Part shown: one piece after another, positions 20,004-37,945 of the stretch | How positions within the stretch are numbered: position 1 is the stretch's first letter | Layout of the letters: each line of letters begins with the position of its first letter | From: Molossus alvarezi | Lineage: Eukaryota; Chordata; Mammalia; Chiroptera; Molossidae | Reading direction: 5' to 3' | DNA length: 64,000 nt | Assembly (NCBI GenBank): GCA_037176705.1 | Contig: CM073889.1 | Location: 56,971,596 to 57,035,595 of the forward strand | The notes under the pieces: model-generated | The model's input: the letters and a program-made list of their open reading frames with translations, nothing else | Told to the model about the DNA's origin: nothing | Database searches by the model: none | Program-made: the position numbers and the translations under genes

Positions 20004-23000
20004 GGATTCCAAAATGGTGGCAGAATGAATGGAAGCTACACAAACCAAATCACAAGACCAAACTGGAATTAGAACTAAAGAGAGACAAATCAACAGGAAA
20101 AAGCAACAGAAAAGCAGGTTGCGAAAATCATATAACTAGAGACATTGACTCGATTCTGGTAGGATTGTGAAGGCACAAGAGGGGGGCTGAGAGCCCACAG
20201 ATAGCAGCGGCCTTAGCTGTGAACAACGCCCTCGGGTTAAACTCCCAAGCAGCTCCACAGTGCAGAGCTGGGACAGACACTAAAATAGCCACATCCACTC
20301 ACCTTGGGCTTTGGCAGAGGAAGAGCAGACTGGACTGAAACCATGTGGGGACACTTAGGATTTGGAGGGGGCTCAGAGCTTTTGCTGAGTTTCAGCCACA
20401 CAGGACGATGGCCATATCTAGCTCCTTTGCAGGGCTCTAGAGAGAGGCAGCAGCCCCTTACTTGGAGATTCAACCCCACCCAGATGGGCCACTGAAATGC
20501 AAATTGAGGCTCACTAACAACCAACATCTGCCCCACCCTCAGGAAATCCCATTACACTGAGTACCAGAGGGAGTTTTTCATTCAACTGACCACCCAAAAC
20601 TCCTCAAGTAACTGCTGCTGATAGCCTCCAGGCAAAAATCTAGAGAATAACTGTACCACTTTTGGGCTAGCAACTCTAACAAAGAAAGTAAGACTTGACA
20701 GTGGTGTTTAACATGGGTCCTCCCTTGCTCATCTAAACTCGGGAGAGGGAGTAACAAACAGCAGAACACCAACACCCACAAGGAAAATTTGGCAGGCTCC
20801 AAAGCCCACTGTAATAGCCAAGATGGTGAAATACAGAAACAAAGCCAAATGAAAAAACAAGAGACCTCTACTGAAGATGAGATAAATGTGGAGCAGTTAG
20901 GCAAGTTAACAGAGCTAAAATTGAGAGCCATGATCTTGAGGAAGCACAACAGCATAAGTAAGAACAGAGAGATGTTGAAAATCAACCACTTGAAAATTGA
21001 AAACCACCAAGAAGAAATCAAGAATGACATCAAGAAAGAACACATTGAAAGGTCTAAACAGCAGAGTAGAGGAAGCTGAGGCCCAGATCAGTGAATTAGA
21101 AGACATGGTAGAAAAAATCAACCAATCAGAAAACCAAAAGGAAGAAACAATTAGAAAACAGAAAGTTTAAGAGAACTATGGGACAACTGAAAACGTAATA
21201 ATATTCACATCATAGGAGTCCATGAAAAAGAAGAAAATGGAAAGGGTTAGAGAATATATTTGAAGAAATAGTGACAGAAAACTTTCCTAATTTGGTGAAG
21301 GAAGAAGGCATTCAAGTTCAAGAAGCACAGAGAGCCCCAAGTAATAAGAACCCACACAGACCCACCCCAAGATACATAGTAATTAAAATGCCAAAAAATA
21401 AAGACAAAGAGAGAATCCTAAAGGCAGCAAGAGATAAGCAACAGATTACCTACAAAGAAACACCCATTAGGCAATCAACTGACTTTTCACAAGAAACACT
21501 ACAGGCCAGAAGGGAATGGCATAAAGTAATCAAGGTCATGAAAAACAAGGATCTGAATCCAAGACTATTCTACCCAGAAAGGTTGTTATACAAAATAGAA
21601 GATGAAATAAAGACCTTCCCAGACAACAAAAGGCTAAGGGAATATATTAGCACCAAACCAATACTGCAAAAATTATTGAAAGGACTGCTGTAATTAGTAA
21701 AAGAAATAGAAATTAAAATATAACCAAACTAAAGAAACATGACAATAAATAAGTACATATCAATAATCACATTAAGTGTAAATAGAGAATGCTCCAATAA
21801 AAAGACAGAGTAGCTGACTGAATAAGAAAGCATGACCACATATATGTTATTTACAAGAGACCCACCTCATAACAAAAGACTCATATAGGTTGAAAATGAA
21901 GAAATGGCAAAAAAAAAAAAAAAAAAAATCTGCCAAGCAAATGAAAAGCAAAAAAAAAAAGCTGGGGTAGCAATACTCACATCTGATAAAATAGATTTCA
22001 AAATGAAGACCATAACTAGAGACAAAGAAGGCCACTACATAATATTAAAAGGTACTATCCAACAGGAAGATATAACATATATGCACCCAATATAGGAGCA
22101 CCAAAATATATTAAAATCTTCTGGAGGACTTTAAAAATAAATCAGCAGCAATACAATCATAGCAGGGGACTTTAACACTTCATTGATACCTCTGGATAGA
22201 TCCTCCAGAAAAAAAATTAGCAAGGAAACAGACACTCTAAATGAGGCACTAAACCAAATGAATTTAATAGATATCTACAGAGAATTATACCCCAAAACTA
22301 TAGAATTCCCATTCTTCTCAAGTGCACATGGGACATTCTCAAAGATAGACTACATGACAGGACGAAAACTGAATCTCTACAAGTTCAAGAATATTGAAAT
22401 CATATCAAGCATCTTCTCAGATCACAATGGCATGAAACTAGACATCAATAGCAACAAGAACATGAAGGGCATTTGAACACATAAAGGCTAAATAGCATGT
22501 TATTGAACAATAAATGGGTTAACATGGAGATCAAGAAAGAAATTAAAAACTTCCTGGAAACCAATGAAAATGAACACACAACAACACAAAATCTATGAGA
22601 TGCAGCAAAAGCAGTTCTGAGAGGAAAGTTTATAGCACTACAGGCCTACCTCAAGAAAAAAGAAAAATTTCTAATTGACTGTCAAACACAGTAAGCAAAC
22701 AAAAAGAAAACCCCAGAGCAAGTAGCAGGAAGGAACTAGTAAAGATAAGAGAAGAAATAAATGACATAACACAGAAAAAATGTAAAGGATCAATGAAACA
22801 AAGAGCTGGTTTTTCTAAAAGATAAACAAGATTGATAGACCCTTAGCTAGACTCACCAAGAAACAGAGAGAGAATCCAAATATACAAAATTAGAAATGAA
22901 AGAGAAGTAACAACTGACATAACAGAAATTAAAAAGACTGTTAACAGCTACTATGAACAAATATATAGCAACAAATTCGACAATCTAAGCAAAAGGGACA

Positions 23001-23249
23001 AATTTCTAGAAACACATAGTTTCCCAAAACTGGACCGGAAAGAGAGAGAAAATTTGAACAGAACAATAAAACTAAAAAAAATTGAAGATGTAATCAAGGA
23101 TCTCCCAGAAAACAAAAGCCCAGGTCCGAATTACTTCATGGGGGAGTTTTACTGAATATTCAAAAAAGAACTAACACCCATTCTCCTCAAACTATTTCAA
23201 AAAATTCAAGAAAAAGGAAGACTTCTAAACTCGTTTTATGAGGCCAGCA
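20004..23249 (+). mobile_element. Old L1 'I': 5' UTR, ORF1 and ORF2 5' half
   Basis: Begins with ccaaaatggtggcagaatg, a YY1-like L1 5' end. The 5' UTR runs to about 20820. The decayed ORF1 follows (20823-21693; its C-terminal 140 codons from 21271 are open, ending KLLKGLL). The ORF2 endonuclease lies at about 21740-22500 ([19 protein letters not shown]) and the linker and RT start run to 23249 (NKSPGPNYFMGEFY). It is cut at 23249 by an opposite-strand L1 and its 3' half is missing from that junction. Confidence 0.88.
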
Positions 23250-25186
23250 AATTTTTAAAATTTTTTAATTTTAATTAATTTATTTTTTGTTACAGATGTT
23301 TCTCCCCCCCCCCCACTGATTTCCTCCTCCTCTTCCCTCCCCACTCTGTCTTCAAATTTGTTGTCCATGTCCATTGTTCATACATACATGCATATAAGTT
23401 CTGTGGTTTATCTCTTTTCCCCACCCCCTCTTCAGGGGATTGTCAGTCTGTACTCCACTTCCATGTCTCTGGGACTACCCCATTTCTCTGACTGTTATGT
23501 TCATTATATTCCCCAAATGAGTAAGATCATGTGATAATTGCCTTTCTCTGCTTGGCTTGTTTCGCTTAGGATAATACTGTCCAGGTCTCTCCCTGTCGTC
23601 TCAAAGGATAAAAGATCTTTCTTTCTTAGAACTGCATAGTACTCCATTGTGTATATGTATCACAGCTTTTTTATCCATTTGCCTACTGATGGACATTTGG
23701 GCTATTTCCAGATCTTAGCTATTGTAAATAGTGCTGCTACAAACATGAGGGTACATATATTCTTTCTGATTGGTGCTTCAGACTTCTTAGGGTATATTTT
23801 TAGAAGTGAGATCACTGGGTCAAATAGCAGTTCAATTTTTAATTTTTGAGGTAGCACCATATTGTTTTCTATACTGGCTGCACCAGTCTGCATTCCCACC
23901 AGCAGTGTACTAGAGTCCCCTTTGCTCCCCACCCTTGCCAACACTTGTTGTTTAATGATTTGTTGATGGTGGCCATTCTGACAGGTGTGAGGTGATACCT
24001 CATTGTGGCATTAATTTACATCTCTCTGATGATTAGTGATGTTGAGCATTCTTCATATGTCTCTTAGCTATTTGTATGTCCTGTTTGGAGAGATGTCTAT
24101 TTAGTTCCTCTGCCTATTTTTTAAACTGGGTTCTTTGTCTTCCTTTTGTTGAGTTGTATGAGCACTATATATATATTGGAAATTAACCTCTTATCAGATA
24201 TATTATTGGCAATTATGCTCTCCCATACAGTGTGTTGTCTTTCCATTTTGATGATTGTATCTTTTGCTGTGCAGAAGCTTTTTAGTTTGATGTAGTCCCA
24301 TGTGTTCATTATTTTCTTTGTTTCTGTTGCCGTAGGTGATGTATTTATGAAAATTTTGCTGTGTATAATGTCTGAAATTTTGTTGCCTAGAGTTTCCTCT
24401 GAAATTTTTATGGATTCATGAGTTACATTTAAGTCTTTTATTTATTTTGAGCTTATTCTTGTGTATGGTGTAAGTTGATGGTCTAGTTTTATTTATTTGC
24501 ATGTAGCTGTTTAATTTTTCCAACACCATTTATTAAAGAGTCTGTCTTTACTCCACTGTATGCTATTGCCAACTTTGCCAAATATTAATTGAGCATATTG
24601 CCTTGGGTCCATTTCTGGGTTCTCTGTTCTGTTCCACTGGTCTATAGGTCTGTTCTTGTGCCAGTCCCAGGGTGTTTTGATTACAGTGGCTTTGTAGTAT
24701 AACCTGAAATCTGGTAATGTGACCCTTCCAACTTTGTTCTCCTTTTACAATATTGCTGTGGCTGTTCGAGGTCATTTTTGGTTTATATGAACTTTTGAAG
24801 TATTTGTTCTAGTTCTATGAATTATGTCATTAGTATTTTGATGGAGATTGCATTGAATCTATAGATTTCTGTGTGTAGTATGGATATTTTAATGATGTTA
24901 ACTTTTCTAATCCATGAACAAGGTATGTACTTCCACTTTTTTATATCTTCCTCTTTTTTTTTCTTCAATGACCTGTAGTTTTCTATAAATAGGTCCTTTA
25001 TTTCTTGGGTTAAGTTTATTCCTAGGTATCTTAATCTTTTTTGCTGCGATGGTAAGTGGGATTTTTTTTTTAGTTTCTTTTTCTATGTGTTCATCATTGG
25101 TGTATAAGAATGCCATTGACTTCTTGACATTAATTTTGTATTCTGCTATTTTGCCAAATTTATTTATTAAGTCTAGTACATTTTTT
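23250..25186 (-). mobile_element. L1 'H': 3' UTR and ORF2 C-terminal half
   Basis: Minus-strand L1 with an A-rich tail on the left (about 23250-23293), 3' UTR, Cys-rich motif (around 23880-23960), thumb region and RT part. Interrupted by a SINE at 25187. Confidence 0.9.
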
Positions 25187-25436
25187 TTTTTTTTTTATCC
25201 TCACCTGAGGACATTTTTCCATTTTTTGTTCAGGTAGAGTGGGAGGGAGAGAGAGGAACAAAGAGAGAGAGAGAAACATCGATGTGAAAGGAATACATCG
25301 AGTGGCTGCCACCCGCACAACCCACCAGGGCCGGGGACAAACTGCAACCGAGGTACATGCCCCCAGCGGGAACCGAACCCGGGTCTCTCAGGACCGCAGG
25401 CCGACGCTCTAACTGCTGAGCCAAACCGGCCAGGGC
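25187..25436 (-). mobile_element. VES-type SINE
   Basis: Minus-strand SINE with T-run and atcctcacctgaggac on the left and head ending ggccagggc. TSD agtctagtacatttttt / agtctagtaaatttttt at 25170-25186 and 25437-25453 (16 of 17 match). Confidence 0.93.
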
Positions 25437-25688
25437 AGTCTAGTAAATTTTTTATGGAGTCGTTGGGGTTTTCTACATACAGTATCATGTCATCTGCAAA
25501 TAATGACAGTTTCGCTTCCTACTTTCCAATTTGGATCCCTTTTTTCCCCCCTCTGGTTTGATCGATGTGGCTAAGACTTCCAGTACTGTGTTAAATAAGA
25601 GTGGTGAAAGTGGGCATCCTTGCTTTGTTCCTGTTCTTAAGGGAAATGCTTTTAATTTTTGTCCACTGAGTATGATGTTGGCTGTAGG
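25437..25688 (-). mobile_element. L1 'H' 5' truncation end
   Basis: Continuation of L1 'H' after the SINE: FADD-region complement (atcatgtcatctgcaaata near 25487) up to the [14 protein letters not shown] motif. It breaks at about 25688, where plus-strand L1 'F' begins. No TSD pairs this end with its A-tail end at 23250. Confidence 0.88.
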
Positions 25689-26195
25689 TAAACAAAAAGA
25701 AAACCCCGGAGCAAGTAGAAGAAAATCAATAGTAAAGTTCAGAGCATAAATAAGTGACATAGAGATAAAAAAAAAAAATTCAAATGCTCAATGAAACAAA
25801 GAGCTGGTTGTTTGAAAAGATAAACAAGATTGATGAACCCTTAGCTAGACTCAACAAGAAACAAAAAGTGAGGGCCCAAAAAAACAGAATCAGAAACAAA
25901 AGAGGAGAAGTAACAACTGACACCACAGAATTACAAAGGATCATTACAAAACATTTAAACAATTTTATGCCAATAAATTGGATAATCTAGGTGAAATAAA
26001 CAAATTTCTAGAAACCCACACTTTCTCAAAACTGAACTGGGAAGAGATAGAAAACTTGAACAGAATAATAACACTTAGGAAATTGAGGATGTAATAAAAA
26101 AATTTTCCAGCAAACAAAAGCCCAGGCCCATACGGCTTCGTGGGGGAATTTTACCAAACATTCAAAGAGGATCTAACACCCATTCTCTCTCTCTC
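25689..26195 (+). mobile_element. L1 'F': ORF2 linker and RT start
   Basis: Plus-strand L1 beginning at the ORF2 linker ([12 protein letters not shown]) and running to [15 protein letters not shown]. It overlaps in L1 coordinates with the end of L1 'I' but differs at many positions, so it is a separate copy. Interrupted by the UBE4B retrocopy within 'ctaacacccattctc' and resumes at 31873. Bases 26174-26188 are a TSD copy. Confidence 0.88.
26174..26188. repeat. TSD copy 1 (left of UBE4B retrocopy)
   Basis: taacacccattctct, the left target-site duplication of the UBE4B insertion, followed by a short (TC)n run and the T7 that represents the retrocopy's A-tail. One base differs from the two right-hand copies. 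Confidence 0.85.
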
Positions 26196-31360
<5,165 letters not shown>

Positions 31361-31378
31361 TAACACCCAATCTCTTTA
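31361..31378. repeat. TSD copy 2 (between UBE4B retrocopy and L1 fragment)
   Basis: taacacccaatctcttta immediately follows the first base of the UBE4B 5' UTR. It matches the copy at 31873-31890 perfectly over 18 bp, and the left copy at 26174 with one mismatch over 15 bp. Confidence 0.88.
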
Positions 31379-31872
31379 TTTATATATTTTTTTTATTTTA
31401 TTTTATTTTTTTTTATTGATTAATTTTTGTTACAAATGATTCTCCTTTTTCCCCCACTGATGCCCCCCTCCCCCTTCCCTCCCTGCCCCTTCCCCTGATT
31501 GTTGTCCATGTCCACTGTTCATGCCTCCATGCATTTAAGTTCTGTTGTTCATCCCTCTCTCAGCTCCCCACTCCTTAGGGGATTGTCCTCAAACTGTTAT
31601 GTTCATTATATTCCAGAAATCAGTGAGATCATATGAAATTTGTCTTTCTCTGCTTGGCTTGTTTCACTTAGGATGATACTTTCCAGGTCCCTCCATGTAG
31701 TCTCAAAGGATAAGAGATCTTTCTTTCTTACCGCTGCGTAGTACTCCATTGTGTATATGTACCACAGCTTTTTAATCCATTCGTCTACTGATGGGCACTT
31801 GGGCTGCTTCCAGATCTTAGCGATTGTAAATAGTGCTGCTACAAAGATGGGGGTACATATATTCTTTCTGAT
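31379..31872 (-). mobile_element. 5'-truncated L1 3' end fragment
   Basis: Minus-strand L1 tail of about 494 bp: A-rich tail (31379-31420 seen as T-rich), 3' UTR, and the last ORF2 codons (ending MISLISGI, stop at 31606-31608; upstream limit RKNICTPIF). Bounded by identical 18-bp TSDs at 31361-31378 and 31873-31890. Confidence 0.95.
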
Positions 31873-32037
31873 TAACACCCAATCTCTTTAAACTATTCCA
31901 AAATATCCAACAAGAAGAAAGACTTCAAACTTGTTTATGAGGCTGATATAATTTTAATTCCAAAACCAGAAAAAGACACTACAAAGAAATAAAACTGTGA
32001 GCCAATATTTTTGATGAATATAGATGCCAAAATTCTT
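31873..32037 (+). mobile_element. L1 'F' short segment
   Basis: L1 'F' ORF2 resumes with the third TSD copy (31873-31890), then LFQNIQQEERLQTCL-like sequence to MNIDAKIL. Bases 32021-32037 (tagatgccaaaattctt) are the left TSD of the next insertion. Confidence 0.9.
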
Positions 32038-34307
32038 TTTTTCTTTTTTATTAATTTTTGTTACAGATGTTTCTTCTTTTCCCCCCACTGATTACCCCCT
32101 CCCCATCCCTCCCTGCCCTGTCCCCAGTTTGTTGTCCATGTCCACTGTTCATGCATACATGCATATAAGTTCTGTGGTTTATCTCTCCCCCACCATCCTC
32201 TCTTCTGGGGATTGTCAGTCTGTACCCCACTTCCACGTCTCTGGGACTGCCCCATTCCTCAGACTGTTATGTTCATTATATTCCATAAATAGGTGAGATC
32301 ATATGACACTTGTCTTTCTCTGTTTGGTTTGTTTTACTTAGAATGATACTTTCCAGGTACCTCTATGTAGTCTCAAAGGATAAGAGATCTTTCTTTCTTA
32401 CAGCTGCATAGTACTCCATTGTGTATATGTACCACTGCTTTTTTATCCACTATTCTATTGATGGACATTTGGGCTGTTTCCAGATCTTAGCTATTGTAAA
32501 TAGTGCTGCTACAAACATGGGGGTACATGTATTCTTTCCATTGGTGTTTCAGGCTTCTTAGGGTATATTCCTAGAAGTGGGATCACTGGGTCAAATGGCA
32601 GTTCAATTTTTAATTTTTTTGAGGAAACACCATACTGTTTTCCATAGTGGCTGCACCAGTCTGCATTCCCACCAGCAGTGTGCTAGAGTCCCCTTTTCTC
32701 TACACCCCCGCCAACACTTGTTGTTTGATGATTTGTTGATGGCGGCCATTCTGACAGGTGTGAAGTGATACTTCATTGTTGTTTTAATTTGCATCTCTCT
32801 GATGATTAGTGATGATGAGCATTTCTCCATATGTCTCTTAACCATTTGTATGTTCTTTCTGGAGAGGTGTCTATTTAGTTCCTTTGCACATTTTTTAATT
32901 GGGTTCTTTGGCTTCCCTTTGTTAGGTGTATGAGCACTCTCTCTATATTGGTAATACACCCCTTATCTGATATATCATTGGCAATTATGCTCTCCCATAC
33001 AGTGGGTTGCCTTTCCATTTTGATGATTGTATCTTTCGCTGTGCAGAAGCTTTTGAGTTTGATATAGTCCCATGTGTTCATTTTCTCCTTTGTTTCTATT
33101 GCCTTAGGTGATGTATCAGTGAAAATTCTGCTGCATATGATAGCTGAAATTTTGTTGCCTACAGTTTCTTCTAGGATTTTTATGGATTCATGGGTCACAT
33201 TTGTCTTTTATCCATTTTGAGTTTATTCTTGTGTAGGGTGTAAGTTGATGATCTAATTTCATTTTTCTGCATGTAGCTGTCCAATTTTCCCAGCACCATT
33301 TATTAAAGAGGCTGTCCTTACTCCACTGTATGCTCTTTCCACCTTTGTCAAATATTAATTGAGCATATTGCCTTGGGTCCATTACTGGGTTCTCTGTTCT
33401 GTTCCACTGGTCTATATGCCTGTTCTTGTGCCTGTACCAGGCTGTTTTGATTACGGTGGCTTTGAAGTATAGCCTGAAATCTGGTAATGTGATACCTCCA
33501 ACTTTGTTCTTCTTTTTCAAGATTGCTGTGGCTATTTGAGGTCTTTTTTGGTTCCATATAAACTTTTGAAGTACTTGTTCTAATTCTGTGAAGTATGCCG
33601 TTGGTATTTTGATGAGGATTGCATTGAATTTATAGATTGCTTTGGGTAATATGGACATTTTAATGATGTTACATCTCCCAATCCATGGACAGGGTATGTG
33701 CTTCCAGTTTTTTATATCTTCCTCTATTTTTTTTTCAATGACCTGTAGTTTTCTGCGTATCGGTCCTTTATTTCTTTGGTTAAGTATATTCCTAGGTTAT
33801 CTTAATTTTTTTGCCGCAATGGTAAATGGGATTGCTTTCTTAGTTTCTCTTTCTGTGAATTCATCATTGGTGTATAAGAATGCCATAGATTTTTTGACAT
33901 TAATTTTGTATCCTGCTACTTTGCCAAATTCATTTACTAAGTCTAGTAAATTTTTGTTGGAGTCTTTGGGGTTTTCTACATATAGTATCATGTAAATAAT
34001 GACATCTGCAAATAATGACAGTTTCACTTCCTCCTTTCCAATTTGGATCCCTTTTATTTTTTCTTCCTGTCTGATTGCTGTGGCTAAGACTTCCAGTACC
34101 ATGTTAAATAAGAGTGGCGAATGTGGGCATCCTTGCCTTGTTCCTGTTCTTAAGGGAAATGCTTTTAGTTTTTGCCTATTGAGTATGATGTTGGCTGTAG
34201 GTCTTTCATATATGGCCTTTATTATGTCTAGTTATGATCCCTCTATTCCCACACTGCTGAGCGTTTTTATCAGAAATGGATGCTGGATTTTGTTGAAGGC
34301 TTTTTCG
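32038..34307 (-). mobile_element. 5'-truncated L1 'G'
   Basis: Minus-strand L1 of about 2.27 kb: T-rich start, 3' UTR, Cys-rich motif ([20 protein letters not shown], around 32660-32720), thumb, FADD-region complement near 34000 (locally duplicated and broken), and a truncation at [10 protein letters not shown]. Flanked by a perfect 17-bp TSD, tagatgccaaaattctt, at 32021-32037 and 34308-34324; the target reads TTCTT/AA. Confidence 0.95.
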
Positions 34308-35722
34308 TAGATGCCAAAATTCTTAACAGAATAGTAGCAAATTGAATCCAGCAACATACCAAAGCAATTATTCACTTTTGCCAAGTGGAATTCATCCCAG
34401 GGATGAAAGGCTGGTACAATATTATCAAATAAATAATTGTTATACACCACATAAACAAAATGAAAGATAAAAACCATATGATTATATCAATAGATTCAGA
34501 AAATGTATTCAACAAAATTCAGCACCGATTTCTGATAAAAATGCTCAGCAATGTTGGAATAGAGGGATTGTATTTTGACTTAATAAAGGCCATATATGAA
34601 ACCTACAGTCAACATCATACTCAATGGGCCAACACTAAAAGCATTTTTTTAAAGAACAGAAACAAGACAGAGATGCCACTCTTATTTTACATAGTACTGG
34701 ATGTCTTACCCACCACAGTCAGACAAGAAGGAACAATAAAGGGGATCAAAATTGGATTGGAGGAAGTGAAACTGTCATTATCTGCAGAGTACATTATATT
34801 GTATATAGAAAACCCTAAAGACTCTTTCAAAAACCCAGTAAAGCTAATAAACAAATTTGGTAAAGTAGCAGGATACAAAATTAACATTAAAAAATTGATG
34901 TCATTCTTATACACCAATAACGAATTCACAGAAAGAGAAACTAAAAAAAAAAAAAATTTCATTTACCATTGTGGCAAAAGAACTTATGATACCTAGGAAC
35001 AAACTTAACCAAAATAGTAAAGGACCTGTTCTCAGAAGACTATCGGACATTGAACAACAAATGCTAGTGAGGGTGTGAAGAAAAGGACTGTCTAGTACAC
35101 TGCTGGTGGGAAAGCAGACTGGTTCAGCCACTGTGGAAAAAGAATATTGTTTCGTCAAAAAATTAAAAATTAAACTGCCATTTTATCCAGTGATCCCACT
35201 TCTAGAAATATATCCCAAGAATCCTAAAACACCAATAAAAAATATATGTACCCTTATGTTCATGGCAGCATTATTTATAGTTGCTAAGTTCTGGAAACAG
35301 CACACGTGTCTATCAGTAGATAAATGGATAAAAGAGGAGAGGTACATATGCACAATGGAGTACTATGCAGCTGTAAGAAAGAAAGATCTCTTATTTTTTT
35401 GAGATGGCATGGAAGAACCTGGAGAGTATTATGCTAAAAAAAATTAGGCAATTAGAGAGAGACAAATAACACCTGATCTCATTTATTTGTGGAATATAAT
35501 GAACAAAACAAACTGATGAACAGAATGGACCCAGAGACATGGATGTGGGATAGAGATGGACAAACCTCAGAAGAGGGGGTGGGGGGTGGGGAGAATTACA
35601 CCACAGAATTTATATGCATGTATGGGTAATCAATGGACATAGAGAACTATGCTGGGGGAGGGGGGATCAGGAGGAAGGTGTCAATGGGGGAAAAAAGAGA
35701 ATTATTTATTACAAATAAATTA
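34308..35722 (+). mobile_element. L1 'F' 3' part with internal deletion
   Basis: ORF2 palm region resumes at 34308 (IISIDSENVFNKIQ, then an altered active site, LSAEYIILYIEN, near 34780-34805). At about 35055 the sequence jumps from the SEDYRTL region to NNKC(W)RGC, skipping roughly 1.2 kb of ORF2. The C-terminus, G-rich 3' UTR (35575-35592) and an (AAAT)n tail to about 35750 follow. Confidence 0.88.
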
Positions 35723-35750
35723 ATGAATAAAATAAATAAATAAATAAATA

Positions 35751-36274
35751 GACTTTGCACAAATAATGCACCACCATTACACAATCACAAAACAATTTCA
35801 ATGTTTAAAATACAATAATTATTTATTATATTCCATATTGTCTGCTTTGGCCATGGATATGATTTTTAAGTTTGTCATGAGCAGGTTTTCTTCTTTAATT
35901 TTATCATGCATCTCTGTATTACATCTCAGTCATTACTGTGCAGACAAGTTTTACTTGGGCTGTCTTAGGATGTGGGCAACCCTCCATTTCCTTCCCTGCA
36001 GCCTCCAAAGCATGTGCCCAGACCCTTAGCACTGTGGGGAGGAAAGCTACTCAATGTGTGGGAGGTGAGCTAGGCCCCACTTGGATATCACCATGGTAAC
36101 ATTTTCCACTTTCTTCTCTCTGATACTTGGTCATCTGTGGCCATAAAGACTGCCCCACCACCACCAGCAGCACATCTGCATGGCAACCAGTGAGGGAGGC
36201 AGCACAGCTGGGCCTTACTTCAGGAAAGCAAGTACACTTACAGCTTTTATAAATCACTAAGGAGATGCTTGGCA
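35751..36274. other. Interval without a recognised gene
   Basis: Apparently unassigned sequence. Nothing recognised on either strand; the longest frames are about 100 codons with no family resemblance. Confidence 0.45.
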
Positions 36275-36900
36275 CCTCCATGGGAAAATGGAAAAAGGAT
36301 GCAGACAAAAGATGAAACCACAAGTGGCTAATAAATATATGATAAGTGTTCAACATTCCCAGAGATCATAGAAATGCAAATTAAAAAACATTTTTTTTTC
36401 CTAACCAGCATAATTGGCAAGAGATGTGGAAAACAAAAAGATAAGGTTCAGTGTTGGGGTGTGTATAGGGAAATGAGGACTTGCAAACCCTGCAGGTCTG
36501 AGTACACATTTGTAGAACATTTTTAGGAGGGCAATTTGGCAAAATGTATCAAAAGCTTTTAAAATGTACATAGTTTTCAAACCAACAATTGCAATTCTAG
36601 TAATTTATTCCAAGGTAATAATTGAGTCAAGATTTAGCTACAATTGTGTCCCTGTAGGGGCAATTATAATAGCAAAAAGTTAGAAACAGCCACAATCTGG
36701 AAAAAATTATTAAATAATGTATTTTGCATTCATACAATGAAATGCTATTCAACAATTAAGAAATGTTTTAGAAGACCATTTAATGGCATAAAACGCTATA
36801 TATAGTGATGAGTTAACTGGAAAAGAACAGATTATAAACAGAAGTATAAGTGTATGAAAGTTAAATGGGGAAGAGTGTTCAGGGCCCTTTTTCCAATGTT
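36275..36900 (+). repeat. Ancient L1M ORF2 C-terminal fragment
   Basis: Shows the diverged L1 pattern: ataagtgttcaacattccca, agatcatagaaatgcaaatt, ggagggcaatttggcaaaat, caattctagtaatttattcc and aatgaaatgctattcaacaa. Far more diverged than the bat L1 copies, so of ancient eutherian age. Confidence 0.8.
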
Positions 36901-37029
36901 AGTCACAGTGTTCAGCACTCTCTGAATCTGAGAAAGAGATGTCAAGACTCAGTAAAATTCTGCTCACAGTTTTTGGAGAGAACTTCCAGAAGATTCTGTG
37001 CACATAAGAGCCTGTTTGAATGTACATCA

Positions 37030-37130
37030 TGAGAGGGGCAGCAAAGTGCAGGAGACATGGGAATTCTGGAGATCAGGTTAAATCCTTACATCACCACTAA
37101 ACTGTTTGACTTAGGTACAGTCCTTCCTCC
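37030..37130 (+). repeat. Possible MIR fragment
   Basis: The order 'gtgcaggagacatgggaatt', 'ggttaaatccttacatcacc' and 'ctgtttgacttaggtacagt' follows the MIR core consensus loosely. Confidence 0.4.
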
Positions 37131-37199
37131 AGTTTTTTTTCAAGGACCAGATTTGAGAACCCTGCTTTCAAGAGAAAAATCTACTTTAATGTAGGGCAT

Positions 37200-37945
37200 T
37201 TAAATAATTTTAAAAGTTTTTATGATAAAATACATATAACAAAAAATTTATTATCTGAACCATATATTTAATCCTCACCTGAGGATATATTTACTGTTTT
37301 TAGAGAGAGGAAGGGAAAAGGGTTGGGGGGGGGTAGGGAGAGAGAGAGAGGGAGAGAGAAACATTGATTGGTTGCTTCCTGCATGTGAGCCAACAAGGGA
37401 TGGTGCATGCAACCCAGGTATGTGCCCTGACTGGGTATCAAACCTACAACCTTTTGGTGTACAGGATGATGCTCCAACTAACTGAGCCACCAAGCTAGTG
37501 CTCATAGTAACCATTTTAAGTGAAGAGTTCAGTGGCATTAAGTACATTCACATCTGAAGAACTCTTGTTATCTTCCCAAACTGAAACTCTGTGTACATTA
37601 AACACTAACTCCCCATGCACCCTTTCCTAGCCCCTGACAACCACCATTTTATCTCTGTCTCTGACATTAACTACTCCAAGAACCTCAATAAGTGGAATCA
37701 TACGGTATTTGTCTTTTTTGTGTCTGGCTTATTTTACTTAGCATAATGTCCTCAAGGTTTATCCACATTGTAGTATGACTCAGAATTCTCTTACCTTTAA
37801 AGGCTGAATAACTCCTCATTGTATATTTAGACTGCATTTTATTTATCCACTCATTTGTCAATGGACACCTGAATTGTTACACCTTTGAACTATTGTGAAT
37901 AATTCTACCATAAACATGGGTGTTCAAATATTTCTTAGGGACCCT
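37200..37945 (-). repeat. Ancient L1M 3' end, split by a VES SINE
   Basis: Minus-strand old L1 3' UTR and ORF2 end: gataaaatacatataacaaa at left; then after the SINE, agagttcagtggcattaagt, cattaaacactaactcccca, gtggaatcatacggtatttg and tagcataatgtcctcaaggt. These are the characteristic words of old eutherian L1 ends. Confidence 0.82.
37270..37503 (-). mobile_element. VES SINE, divergent subfamily
   Basis: Minus-strand SINE: atcctcacctgaggatat, purine-rich tract with G-run, 'gattggttgcttcctgcatg' middle, and a head ending agctagtgct. Inserted in the ancient L1M; imperfect flanks gaaccatatattta / gtaaccatttta. Confidence 0.85.
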
